Source of the DNA: an uncultured bacterium
GTDB lineage: Bacteria; Bacteroidota; Bacteroidia; Bacteroidales; Muribaculaceae
DNA length: 30,195 bases
Direction: 5' to 3'
Assembly: GCA_905214715.1 (NCBI GenBank)
Contig: CAJMMT010000024.1
Span: forward strand, 1 to 30,195
The notes under the pieces were generated by a model. It did no database searches. It worked only from the letters and a program-made list of their open reading frames with translations, and was not told the origin of the DNA. The translations under genes were made by a program, and so were the position numbers. Shown here in pieces: positions 16,667-24,133 of this stretch. Positions within the stretch are counted from its first letter, which is position 1, and every line of letters begins with the position of its first letter.

Positions 16667-18163
16667 ATGCTTAAAAACATCAGAAGGATAATCGCACTTA
16701 TCAGTATCATTCTGATAACATTGTTATTTGTAGATTTTACCGGGACATCCGCCCGCATGTTCGGATGGTTGGCTAAAATTCAGTTTCTTCCGGCATTGCT
16801 TGCCCTGAACTTTGCGGTAATAATCACTTTGATTATCCTTACTTTGGTTTTCGGACGCCTGTACTGTTCCGTGATATGCCCCCTCGGCATTATGCAGGAC
16901 GGTTTCGGCTGGTTGGGACGGAAAAGCAAAAAAAACAGATATTCCTATTCAAAGGCCAAGACCATATTGCGCGTAGTGATGCTTCTGCTCATGGTTATTT
17001 CCATAATAACCGGTTTTGGAGTAGCAGTGGCCCTGTTTGCCCCTTACAGCTCATATGGCCGAATAGCCCAGACTCTTCTTTCTCCTGTATGGATATGGAT
17101 AAATAATCTGTTTGCTTCGTGGGCTGAGGCTCGCGACAGCTATGCTTTCTATTCAGTGGAATTCCGGAATACCGGCTGGATAACGTTCTGTGTGGCAATC
17201 GTTACACTGACAGCACTCGGGATTCTTGCCTGGCGCAACGGACGCACATATTGCAACACTATTTGCCCGGTAGGCACTGTGTTGGGTTATTTATCCCGTT
17301 TCTCTATACTGAAACCGGTTATAGATACGAGCAAATGCAACGGATGCGGTCTTTGTGCACGAAACTGCAAGTCAGCTTGTATAAACAGCAAGAATCATAC
17401 CATCGATTATGGCCGCTGTGTGACTTGTTTTGATTGTATTGACAAATGTCATAAGGGGGCAATAAGCTACAGGTATGTCGGATTCAGCAAGCAGGGAAAT
17501 GGCTCTGAAAAAGAGATAGAGAATCAAGACGTAGACAAATCGAGGCGAGGATTTCTTGCGGTAACGGCAACAGTGGCCGCTACGGCTGCGGTTCATGCCC
17601 AGGAAAAGACCGTAGACGGAGGTCTTGCCGCTATAGTGGAAAAGAAGCGTCCAGTACGCAAGACAAAGATCGTACCTCCCGGGGCATTGAGTATTTCAAA
17701 TCTCGAGAATCATTGCACGGCATGCCAGCTTTGTGTATCGGCTTGTCCGAACGGAGTGTTGAGACCGTCGGTTGAACTTGATTCGCTTATGCAGCCTGAA
17801 TCTTCTTATGAAAGGGGATACTGCAGACCGGAGTGTACGAGGTGTTCCAATGTTTGTCCTACCGGTGCGATCCGGCCTATTTCGCGTGCCGACAAGTCTT
17901 CGGTGCAGATTGGCCATGCGGTATGGATTAAAGAGAATTGTTTGCCTCTCACCGAAGGTGTATCCTGTGGCAACTGCGCGCGCCATTGTCCCGTGGGAGC
18001 CATAACGATGGTTTACTCCGTTCCCGGAGATGAGTCGTCGCCTAAAATCCCGGTAGTCAACACAGAGAAATGTATCGGTTGCGGAGCGTGTGAAAACCTA
18101 TGTCCTTCCCGTCCGTTTAGCGCTATATATGTCGAGGGGCATGAAAACCATAGAATCATCTGA
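16667..18163 (+). CDS. Polytopic 4Fe-4S protein: NapH-like half fused to NapG-like half with internal Tat motif
   Basis: A 498-residue protein. Residues 1-215 carry about four or five membrane helices and two CxxxCP motifs (67-72 CSVICP; 196-201 CNTICP), as in NapH/NosR-type quinol-oxidising proteins. Residues 224-235 and 251-261 are two 4Fe-4S motifs (CNGCGLC, CVTCFDC). At 292-298 the sequence SRRGFLA begins a twin-arginine-like signal (hydrophobic to VHAQ, 311). The rest holds four further cysteine clusters (350-360 CTACQLC, 386-397 CRPECTRC, 434-441 CGNCARHC, 469-479 CIGCGAC), as in NapG/MauM ferredoxins. It probably moves electrons from the quinone pool to a periplasmic partner; the aldo/keto reductase that follows is the obvious candidate. 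That partnership is inference. The next ATG is four bases after its stop. Confidence 0.88.
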   Translation: MLKNIRRIIALISIILITLLFVDFTGTSARMFGWLAKIQFLPALLALNFAVIITLIILTLVFGRLYCSVICPLGIMQDGFGWLGRKSKKNRYSYSKAKTILRVVMLLLMVISIITGFGVAVALFAPYSSYGRIAQTLLSPVWIWINNLFASWAEARDSYAFYSVEFRNTGWITFCVAIVTLTALGILAWRNGRTYCNTICPVGTVLGYLSRFSILKPVIDTSKCNGCGLCARNCKSACINSKNHTIDYGRCVTCFDCIDKCHKGAISYRYVGFSKQGNGSEKEIENQDVDKSRRGFLAVTATVAATAAVHAQEKTVDGGLAAIVEKKRPVRKTKIVPPGALSISNLENHCTACQLCVSACPNGVLRPSVELDSLMQPESSYERGYCRPECTRCSNVCPTGAIRPISRADKSSVQIGHAVWIKENCLPLTEGVSCGNCARHCPVGAITMVYSVPGDESSPKIPVVNTEKCIGCGACENLCPSRPFSAIYVEGHENHRII

Positions 18164-18167
18164 CAAC

Positions 18168-19574
18168 ATGAAAAAGGAAAACAATATATCGAGACGCGAT
18201 TTCCTCAAGCGACTCGGTGTCGGAGCCGGTGTTGCCGGACTGACTATTGCCGGATGCGGAAAAGTTTCTGATAAGACAAATGCGAAAGCGTCGCCGTTAA
18301 GAGATATCCCTACTGATAAAATGACCTATCGTACCAATCCCAAGAGCGGTGAGAAGGTGTCGATACTCGGGTACGGATGCATGCGCTGGCCCACCAAACC
18401 CGCCGACAAGGATGGAGAGGAAGAGGTGATAGATCAGGAGATGGTAAATCGTCTTGTGGATACGGCCATAGCTCATGGCGTGAATTATTTCGATACATCT
18501 CCGGCCTATTGCAAGGGTATGTCGGAACATGCGACGGGCATAGCGTTGGCACGTCATCCTCGTGATTCATACTATGTAGCCACAAAGATGTCTAATTTCG
18601 CTCCGCAGACGTGGAGCCGAGACGCTTCGCTGGCTATTTACCGCAATTCGTTCAAGGAACTTCAGACCGACCATATCGACTATATGTTGCTGCATGCCAT
18701 AGGAGTTGGCGACGGAATGGAGGAATTCAAAGCCCGTTATATCGACAACGGCATTCTCGATTTTCTTGTAAAGGAGAGAGAGGCCGGTCGTATACGGAAT
18801 CTCGGGTTCTCGTATCATGGCGATATTACCGTGTTCGACTGGGCGCTTGCAAACCACGACAAGTATAAATGGGATTTCGTACAGATTCAGCTGAATTATC
18901 TGGATTGGAAACATGCTAAGGATCTTAACCCCCGTAACACCGATGGCGAGTATCTTTACGGCGAACTTGAAAAACGTGGTATTCCGGCTATAATCATGGA
19001 GCCGTTGCTTGGAGGAAGACTCTCGAATGTACCCGATCATATAGCAGTACGTCTGAAAGAGAGAAGCCCCGAGAGTAGCGTCGCTTCGTGGGCATTCCGT
19101 TATGCGGGAACCCATACCGGAGTGCTTACGGTATTGAGCGGTATGACGTATATGGAGCATCTTGAAGATAACCTGCGCACATATTGCCCGTTGGTGCCTC
19201 TTACAGACGAGGAGATGCAGTTCCTTTATGATACGGCCGACCTTATGGTACAATACCCGACCGTTGCGTGCAACGACTGCAAGTATTGCATGCCATGTCC
19301 GTATGGTCTGGATATACCGGCAATATTGCTGCATTATAATAAATGCGTGAACCAGGGCAACGTGGCGGAGAGCACGCAATCGGAAAACTATGCGGAGGCG
19401 AGGCGTGCGTTTCTTGTGGGATATGACCGCTCGGTGCCTAAACTGAGACAGGCGAGCCATTGCATAGGGTGCGGGAAATGTGCGCCGCACTGTCCGCAGT
19501 CTATCGACATTCCTCATGAAATGCAAAGGATAGACCATTATGTCGAGGCGCTTAAACAAGGAACTCTGGCATGA
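18168..19574 (+). CDS. Tat-exported aldo/keto reductase with C-terminal 4Fe-4S domain
   Basis: 468 residues from the ATG at 18168. An upstream in-frame extension overlaps the previous gene and is not needed. The N-terminus has a twin-arginine signal (SRRDFLKRLG, 8-17) whose hydrophobic part ends in LTIAGC, so Cys30 may also be lipidated. Residues about 52-370 are an aldo/keto reductase barrel with the usual tetrad: Asp109 and Tyr114 (FDTSPAY), Lys140 (ATKM), His176 (LLHAIG). The C-terminus has CNDCKYCMPCPYG and CIGCGKCAPHCPQ, two cysteine clusters as in ferredoxin-type reductases of this family. It probably acts on the outer face of the inner membrane and may receive electrons from the preceding iron-sulfur protein. 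The substrate is unknown. It overlaps the DUF1893 gene by four bases (ATGA). Confidence 0.92.
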   Translation: MKKENNISRRDFLKRLGVGAGVAGLTIAGCGKVSDKTNAKASPLRDIPTDKMTYRTNPKSGEKVSILGYGCMRWPTKPADKDGEEEVIDQEMVNRLVDTAIAHGVNYFDTSPAYCKGMSEHATGIALARHPRDSYYVATKMSNFAPQTWSRDASLAIYRNSFKELQTDHIDYMLLHAIGVGDGMEEFKARYIDNGILDFLVKEREAGRIRNLGFSYHGDITVFDWALANHDKYKWDFVQIQLNYLDWKHAKDLNPRNTDGEYLYGELEKRGIPAIIMEPLLGGRLSNVPDHIAVRLKERSPESSVASWAFRYAGTHTGVLTVLSGMTYMEHLEDNLRTYCPLVPLTDEEMQFLYDTADLMVQYPTVACNDCKYCMPCPYGLDIPAILLHYNKCVNQGNVAESTQSENYAEARRAFLVGYDRSVPKLRQASHCIGCGKCAPHCPQSIDIPHEMQRIDHYVEALKQGTLA

Positions 19575-19993
19575 ATATTACCGATGCGATCGCAAAACTG
19601 CATAGCGAGAAATGTTCTCTTGTGATATGTAAGGGAGATACATTGAGTTGCTATCATAAGAGAGGAGTCGCCGACCTGTTAAATATTCTGCGGAATGATC
19701 CCGTTATACTTAAAGATGCGGTGATAGCTGATAAAGTGGTGGGGAAAGGTGCCGCGGCACTTATGGTTATAGGTGGTATAAAGGAACTGTATACTGATGT
19801 CATAAGCCGTCCGGCCCTGGATTTGCTTGAGGAGCATGGCATTGTAACGGGATACGGGAAGCTGGTTCCGAATATTATAAACCGTAGCGGAACCGGAATC
19901 TGTCCCGTAGAGCGACTTTGCATGCAATGTGTTACTCCTGCTGATTGTCTAACAGAAATAATTGAATTTGTAAATACATATGGAAAGAATTGA
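19571..19993 (+). CDS. DUF1893 protein
   Basis: A 140-residue cytoplasmic protein of the DUF1893 family, which has a deaminase-like fold; activity is not established. Features are SLVICKGDTLSCYHKRGVADL near the N-terminus, the central DKVVGKGAAALMVIGG, and a late cysteine group CPVERLCMQC. In deaminases the zinc site uses His/Cys and two Cys; here the late Cys residues (CPVERLC) could serve but a typical CxxC is not clear. It is coupled to the reductase (ATGA) and its end overlaps the next gene by 14 bases, so all are made together. Confidence 0.85.
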   Translation: MNITDAIAKLHSEKCSLVICKGDTLSCYHKRGVADLLNILRNDPVILKDAVIADKVVGKGAAALMVIGGIKELYTDVISRPALDLLEEHGIVTGYGKLVPNIINRSGTGICPVERLCMQCVTPADCLTEIIEFVNTYGKN

Positions 19994-20504
19994 ATCAGGA
20001 ATCCCGACTGATGTCAGAGCGGGCTTCCGTGAGATAAGTACCTACATCGCGGCTCTGATCTTCGTTGTCGGAAATATAATACTTCCCCAGATCTGTCATC
20101 TGATACCTCAGGGAGGAATAACATGGCTGCCTATATATTTCTTCACTCTGGTCGGGGCATATACCTATGGATGGAAAGTCGGACTTCTGACGGCTGTCGC
20201 GTCTCCGATAGTGAACAGTCTTCTTTTCGGTATGCCCGTAGTTGGAAATCTTCCGGTTATTGAAATTAAATCCGTGCTTTTGGCTGTGGTTGCCGGATTG
20301 GTGGCAAGTAAGAACAAAAAGGTAACGCTCCTCATACTCCTGGTTGTAGTACTGGGTTATCAGATTCCCGGTTCTTTTGCAGAATGGCTTATAACCGGCG
20401 ATTTGTCGAAGGCCGTTCAGGATTTCAGAATCGGCATTCCGGGTATGATACTTCAGATTGCCGGTGGTTATGTAGTAATCAGAAAAATATTAAACAGACT
20501 ATAA
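19980..20504 (+). CDS. ECF transporter S component
   Basis: A 174-residue membrane protein with five or six helices, resembling the substrate-capture (S) subunits of energy-coupling-factor importers: GNIILPQICHLIPQGG, TYGWKVGLLTAVASPIVNSLLFGMP, IPGMILQIAGGYVV. No EcfA ATPase or EcfT is in the window, so it would have to share modules encoded elsewhere or work alone. The substrate, perhaps a cofactor for the redox operon, is not predictable. It overlaps DUF1893 by 14 bases and precedes tatA by ten. Confidence 0.82.
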   Translation: MERIESGIPTDVRAGFREISTYIAALIFVVGNIILPQICHLIPQGGITWLPIYFFTLVGAYTYGWKVGLLTAVASPIVNSLLFGMPVVGNLPVIEIKSVLLAVVAGLVASKNKKVTLLILLVVVLGYQIPGSFAEWLITGDLSKAVQDFRIGIPGMILQIAGGYVVIRKILNRL

Positions 20505-20514
20505 GATAATTCGG

Positions 20515-20709
20515 ATGCTGTCATTTATAGGTGGACTTGGCATGAGCGAGATATTGCTCATAGCTTTGGTTATTCTACTCTTTTTCGGAGGAAAGAAAAT
20601 ACCTGAACTCATGAAAGGATTGGGAAAAGGTGTGCGTTCATTTAAGAACGGCCTTAACGAAGTAGAAAGCGAAATTAAAAAAACAGACTACCCGAAAGAT
20701 GAATCCTGA
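20515..20709 (+). CDS. tatA: Tat translocase subunit TatA/E
   Basis: A 64-residue protein with one membrane helix (SEILLIALVILLFF), the hinge FFGGKKIPE and a following amphipathic helix (LMKGLGKGVRSFK), the classical TatA layout. Expected to form the pore-side component of the twin-arginine translocase. The first ATG (20515) is used because it gives the normal short N-terminus; ATG 20542 is possible. Its end overlaps tatC by 11 bases. No separate TatB is visible, so TatA may serve both roles. Confidence 0.93.
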   Translation: MLSFIGGLGMSEILLIALVILLFFGGKKIPELMKGLGKGVRSFKNGLNEVESEIKKTDYPKDES

Positions 20710-21499
20710 AGAGGATAGACATACTTTCTGGTGGCATCTTGACGAATTACGCACGGTACTGATACGCATATCCCTGGTGTCGGTACTGTGCGGAATCGTA
20801 GCCTTCCTGTTTAAGGAGGAAGTCTTTTCCATAGTCCTGGCTCCCAAGAGTCAGGACTTCGTTACATATAGGGTACTGGAACGTATTTCATCTCTTTGGG
20901 GAGGAACAGGGTTTGATAAATTCAATGTCCAGCTCATAAACACCGGTCTCGCGCAACAATTCATAATACACATGAAAACAGCATTCTGTGTGGGAATCAT
21001 TGCCGTTTCACCCTATATCCTTTATGAGTTGTTCGCTTTTGTTGCTCCGGCATTGTATAGGAATGAACGGAAATATGGACTGCGAGTGGTCTGGGCCGGG
21101 TATATAATGTTTTTTATGGGGATATTACTGAATTACTTTGTAATATTCCCGTTGACGTTCCGATTCCTCGGTACGTATCAGGTGGCCGGAGAGGTTTCCA
21201 ACCTGATAAGCCTTGAATCCTATATGAGCACTCTCGCGGTTATGAGTATATGGCTTGGAATCATGTTCGAACTGCCGGTGGTAGCATGGTTGCTCTCGCG
21301 TGCGGGAGTAATAGATTCCGGGTTATTGGGCCGTTATCGGAAACATGCTATTGTAGCGATACTGATAATAGCCGCGGTGATAACGCCTACATCCGACGTA
21401 TTCACGTTGATGCTGGTATCGGTACCGATATATCTGCTTTATGAATTGTCCATAATAGTTATCAAAGCCGGTGGTAAATCAGCAGGCTCCAAAAGCTGA
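20699..21499 (+). CDS. tatC: Tat translocase subunit TatC
   Basis: A 266-residue membrane protein with about six helices, the receptor for twin-arginine signals. The N-terminal HLDELRTVLIR motif corresponds to the family HLEELR, and FAFVAPALYRNERKYG and TPTSDVFTLMLVSVPIYLLYE are typical TatC stretches. Between residues 50 and 90 there is a longer than usual first periplasmic segment, as in other Bacteroidetes. It overlaps tatA and closes the operon. Two upstream genes carry twin-arginine motifs, so substrate and translocase are encoded together. Confidence 0.95.
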   Translation: MNPEEDRHTFWWHLDELRTVLIRISLVSVLCGIVAFLFKEEVFSIVLAPKSQDFVTYRVLERISSLWGGTGFDKFNVQLINTGLAQQFIIHMKTAFCVGIIAVSPYILYELFAFVAPALYRNERKYGLRVVWAGYIMFFMGILLNYFVIFPLTFRFLGTYQVAGEVSNLISLESYMSTLAVMSIWLGIMFELPVVAWLLSRAGVIDSGLLGRYRKHAIVAILIIAAVITPTSDVFTLMLVSVPIYLLYELSIIVIKAGGKSAGSKS

Positions 21500-21574
21500 G
21501 AAACATCTTCCAATCAATTTGCCAATCTGCAAGCCACGGAAAACAAGACAATAGCGAAATAAGTTATCTATGAT

Positions 21575-21603
21575 TGTATTCTTATGAATAATCGCTAATT
21601 TTG
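21575..21603 (+). promoter_or_regulatory. Weak promoter candidate of the MG2-like gene
   Basis: TTG (21575-21577) is followed after 18 bases by CTAATTTG (21596-21603), which differs from TAnnTTTG at both bases of the TA. The gap 21500-21660 shows nothing else, and no clear terminator follows tatC. Confidence 0.3.
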
Positions 21604-21660
21604 CGGGTGTCAGTTCAGATTAGGAATCAATCTATATGAGGATAAACTGACTAAAATGTG

Positions 21661-23337
21661 ATGGCTTCAAAAAAAATTCTTTATATAATAGCTTGCGCGA
21701 TTATTGTTTCAATGTCCGCGACCGCTCGTGATTTTGTCCATATCTTCACAAGCAAGGGAGTATATGAGACATGTGAGGATTTATGGTTTAAGTGTCTTGT
21801 ACTTGAAGACTCGACCTTTCGGTTGTCTGACAAAGCACACACTGCGTTTGTTGAGATTGTCAATCCGAATGACAGTGTAGTGTGGAAAGAAAAATATCCT
21901 GTAGTAAACGGCGAGTGTGACGGCCAAATATATATAGGCGACGATTGGAATACAGGTGAATATAGAATGTATGTCAACACTCGGAATACACTCGGAGTAT
22001 CTGATTCCATAATGTATCCCTTACGATTGTTGATAGTCAAGGAATTGCCGGAGGCTCAAAAGTTTGTCTCAACAAGGCCCGGACAGTCCGCCGGATTGGA
22101 TTCCGATACAGCTTTCAGACAGATTAAGCCTCTTAATGTAACAGTGGAGTTGGATAGTGCGGAATATCATACCCGCAGCATGGTCAAGGCAAAATTATCG
22201 GTTACGGATTTCAATGGCAATCCGGTTCAAGCCAAGGTTGCGCTCACTGTCTATGATCGCCTATATGATTATCCATCATGTAATCCTGGACTTTTATCCC
22301 ATTGTTACGGATGGAAAAACAATACTGTTCAAAGAGATATTGATTCAGAAAACATATTTCTTTCCGATGGGCCAATATCAGGTAGACTGCGAGCAAAGAA
22401 GCAAAAGGGACGTTTACTGAAAGGTCAGTTCATAAATGTATTTGATTTTTCCAATACAACAGGTGCTCTAAATATTGTGGAAACGGGAGAAAACGGCAGC
22501 TTTGAGGTTCCTTCAGACATGGCCGCGACACTTGGCTGGGAATTATTACTGAAGCCTGTATCGGGACAGAAAATGAAACCGGAACTTGTTTTTGAAGATT
22601 CTTTTGTTTCAATAGACAAAGTTCGGAAACAATCGAAAGACCGTTATTTCCCGGACATTCATTTAAAAGATTCCGTATCATCCAATTTGGATTCTGTTGA
22701 TTTCTCAGGGAGAAGAATTGTCAGGTTAGATGAGGTGGTTGTCAATGGTCATGCGGGAAGATATCCCAAAAGGAATAAACTTATGGGGTATCTTGACAGT
22801 ATCTCATCGTTATACGGTAATGCGTGGGTATGCGGTTGTCCGGCTGGTCATGGTACCACTTTCCTGAATGATTATATCCCCGGATACACGCATCATCCCG
22901 GAGACGAGAGTTATCAACCTGTAAAAAGGTCGCTTCCGGTCAAAGGGAAAAGTTATACAGTAGTCAAATATACCGGTGGAATATATCATGTGGATCATTT
23001 GGTTGACATAAAAATAATTGAATACACAGGACCTCGATATTCTGATGAAGAACTTCTTCGTATGAATGGCTTGTGGAAAAGCAAGGGATTCTACCCGACA
23101 CACGAGTTTATGATTCCCAGTCAGGAAGATTGGGAGTTTGGAATGGAGGACAATCGCAATACCCTTATATGGAATGCAGGGGTAATGACCGATGAGAACG
23201 GTATACTTGAAATCAAATTCCCCACTTCGGATATAGCTTCACTTTTCAATCTAAAAATTATCGTTTGGAGTCCTGCTGATAATGGATTGGGCGAAACCGT
23301 CAATAAACTCAGAGTTATAACACAAAATATTCAGTAG
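21661..23337 (+). CDS. Secreted MG2-like protein with short plug-type motif
   Basis: A 558-residue protein from the ATG at 21661; a GTG directly before it is less likely. A signal peptide covers about 1-20. Residues about 22-130 and 155-260 look like macroglobulin (MG2-like) beta domains (IFTSKGVYETCEDLWFKC; VTVELDSAEYHTRSMVKAKL, VALTVYD). Residues 355-363 read RLDEVVVNG, the motif with which plug domains of TonB-linked proteins often begin. A segment with WVCGCPAGHG follows, and the last 90 residues resemble the closing part of such proteins (NAGVMTDENGILEIKFPTSD). No outer-membrane barrel is present. The family occurs widely in Bacteroidetes without a known job; here it stands alone next to a Fur-type gene that ends 14 bases from it on the other strand. 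Confidence 0.75.
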   Translation: MASKKILYIIACAIIVSMSATARDFVHIFTSKGVYETCEDLWFKCLVLEDSTFRLSDKAHTAFVEIVNPNDSVVWKEKYPVVNGECDGQIYIGDDWNTGEYRMYVNTRNTLGVSDSIMYPLRLLIVKELPEAQKFVSTRPGQSAGLDSDTAFRQIKPLNVTVELDSAEYHTRSMVKAKLSVTDFNGNPVQAKVALTVYDRLYDYPSCNPGLLSHCYGWKNNTVQRDIDSENIFLSDGPISGRLRAKKQKGRLLKGQFINVFDFSNTTGALNIVETGENGSFEVPSDMAATLGWELLLKPVSGQKMKPELVFEDSFVSIDKVRKQSKDRYFPDIHLKDSVSSNLDSVDFSGRRIVRLDEVVVNGHAGRYPKRNKLMGYLDSISSLYGNAWVCGCPAGHGTTFLNDYIPGYTHHPGDESYQPVKRSLPVKGKSYTVVKYTGGIYHVDHLVDIKIIEYTGPRYSDEELLRMNGLWKSKGFYPTHEFMIPSQEDWEFGMEDNRNTLIWNAGVMTDENGILEIKFPTSDIASLFNLKIIVWSPADNGLGETVNKLRVITQNIQ

Positions 23338-23351
23338 TCATGCTGAGATTG

Positions 23352-23780
23352 TTACAGGTCATGGGATGCTCTGTTGCAATTCGGACAGATTCCTTTCAGC
23401 ATGAAATTCACTGATTTTACCTTGAATGTCTCCGGTATGTCAATGTCGGGAACATGTAGATTCTCAAAGCAGTATACTTTATTGCACACCTCGCAGTAGA
23501 AATGAGGGTGCATGTCATCGACCGAACAACAGTGCTCCCCATGGCATACCTCATACTTCGTTATTCCTCTTCCATCTTCCAGGGTATGCACAATGTCATA
23601 TTTATGAAAAAGGTTAAGTACCCGCAATATGCTTGACCTCTCGAGAGAACCGGTCAATGATTCTATTTCTATCAGGCTGAGAGGGGAATTGGATTGCAGT
23701 AGAGTGCGTAATATTATCAGTCGGTTTGATGTCGGTTTCAAACCGACGCGTTCGATAAGATATATCGGATCTGTATTCAT
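23352..23780 (-). CDS. Fur-family metal-responsive repressor
   Basis: A 142-residue regulator of the Fur/Zur/PerR family: an N-terminal winged helix (KPTSNRLIILRTLL, then SLERSSILRVLNLFHKYDIVH) and a C-terminal dimerisation part. Two CxxC pairs, Cys96/Cys99 (CEVC) and Cys132/Cys135 (CPNC), should hold structural zinc. The segment between is rich in metal ligands (CHGEHCC at 79-85, DDMHPHFYC at 88-96), which suits sensing of zinc or another divalent metal. Its divergent neighbour is a metal P-type ATPase, so it probably controls that gene, itself, or both; no clear operator palindrome was found between them. Confidence 0.9.
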   Translation of the reverse strand: MNTDPIYLIERVGLKPTSNRLIILRTLLQSNSPLSLIEIESLTGSLERSSILRVLNLFHKYDIVHTLEDGRGITKYEVCHGEHCCSVDDMHPHFYCEVCNKVYCFENLHVPDIDIPETFKVKSVNFMLKGICPNCNRASHDL

Positions 23781-23807
23781 TCTATTCCGTGCTATTGTTT
23801 CTTACCA

Positions 23808-23815
23808 CAAATGTA
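23808..23815 (-). promoter_or_regulatory. -7 box of the Fur-family gene
   Basis: On the minus strand TACATTTG matches TAnnTTTG, 27 bases before the ATG at 23780. A TTTC (23837-23834) lies 18 bases upstream. It is back to back with the -7 box of the P-type ATPase about 65 bases away. Confidence 0.5.
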
Positions 23816-23880
23816 ATAAAAAACACTATTGCTGAAACTGTCTGTTCTCATTTTGACACCGGGTTGCATCCCTAACTTTA

Positions 23881-23888
23881 TACCTTTG
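23881..23888 (+). promoter_or_regulatory. -7 box of the P-type ATPase gene
   Basis: TACCTTTG matches TAnnTTTG. TTG is found 14 (23864) and TTTTG 25 bases upstream (23851), neither at the usual distance, as might be expected of a regulated promoter. It predicts a leader of about 240 bases before the ATG at 24134. Confidence 0.5.
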
Positions 23889-23890
23889 CA

Positions 23891-24016
23891 TTGTAGAATC
23901 TATTTATTATAGTTCATCTACAAAGTAAAGGTGCATTCCAGACTACGCATCCCGAGGTACCCTCGGAGAGGGCACCTCTCCTCTACCGACGGTTATGACA
24001 GCAGGTATAAATGCGC
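23891..24016 (+). ncRNA. Structured 5' leader of the metal ATPase (candidate cis-regulatory RNA)
   Basis: Several helices can be drawn by eye. TTGTAGA (23891-23897) pairs with TCTACAA (23917-23923). GTGCATT (23931-23937) pairs with AATGCGC (24010-24016), one G-U included, and would close a multibranch domain. Inside it GAGGT-A-CCCTC (23954-23964) pairs with GAGGG-C-ACCTC (23968-23978) around GGA, and TACC (23984-23987) can pair with GGTA (24004-24007). It matches none of the riboswitch consensus sequences I could recall (cobalamin, TPP, FMN, SAM, Mn, NiCo, fluoride). The remaining bases to 24133 hold a direct repeat ATCTGTGTTTAA (24024 and 24042 region) and an ATGAA/TTCAT hairpin, and no gene. 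Confidence 0.5.
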
Positions 24017-24133
24017 AAATACAATCTGTGTTTAAAAACTATCTGTGTTTAAGATGAATTCAAACAACTTCATGGAAGATAGTGGATAAACACATAAACT
24101 TATGGTTTGAATATTATAAAAAGATACACTGAT

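Noticed and set aside
18090..18167. Upstream extension of the aldo/keto reductase
   Set aside because: It overlaps the end of the iron-sulfur gene and would bury the twin-arginine signal that begins a few residues after the ATG at 18168.
18567..19559. Minus-strand frame of 330 codons
   Set aside because: It lies wholly opposite the aldo/keto reductase, whose catalytic and Fe-S residues are intact; its own translation shows no family features.
23808..23890. Fur/Zur operator between the divergent genes
   Set aside because: I looked for an inverted repeat of the usual AT-rich kind and found none convincing.
24107..24133. TTG start nine codons upstream for the P-type ATPase
   Set aside because: The ATG at 24134 begins directly with the His-rich tail, and the added residues (NIIKRYTD) have no family support.
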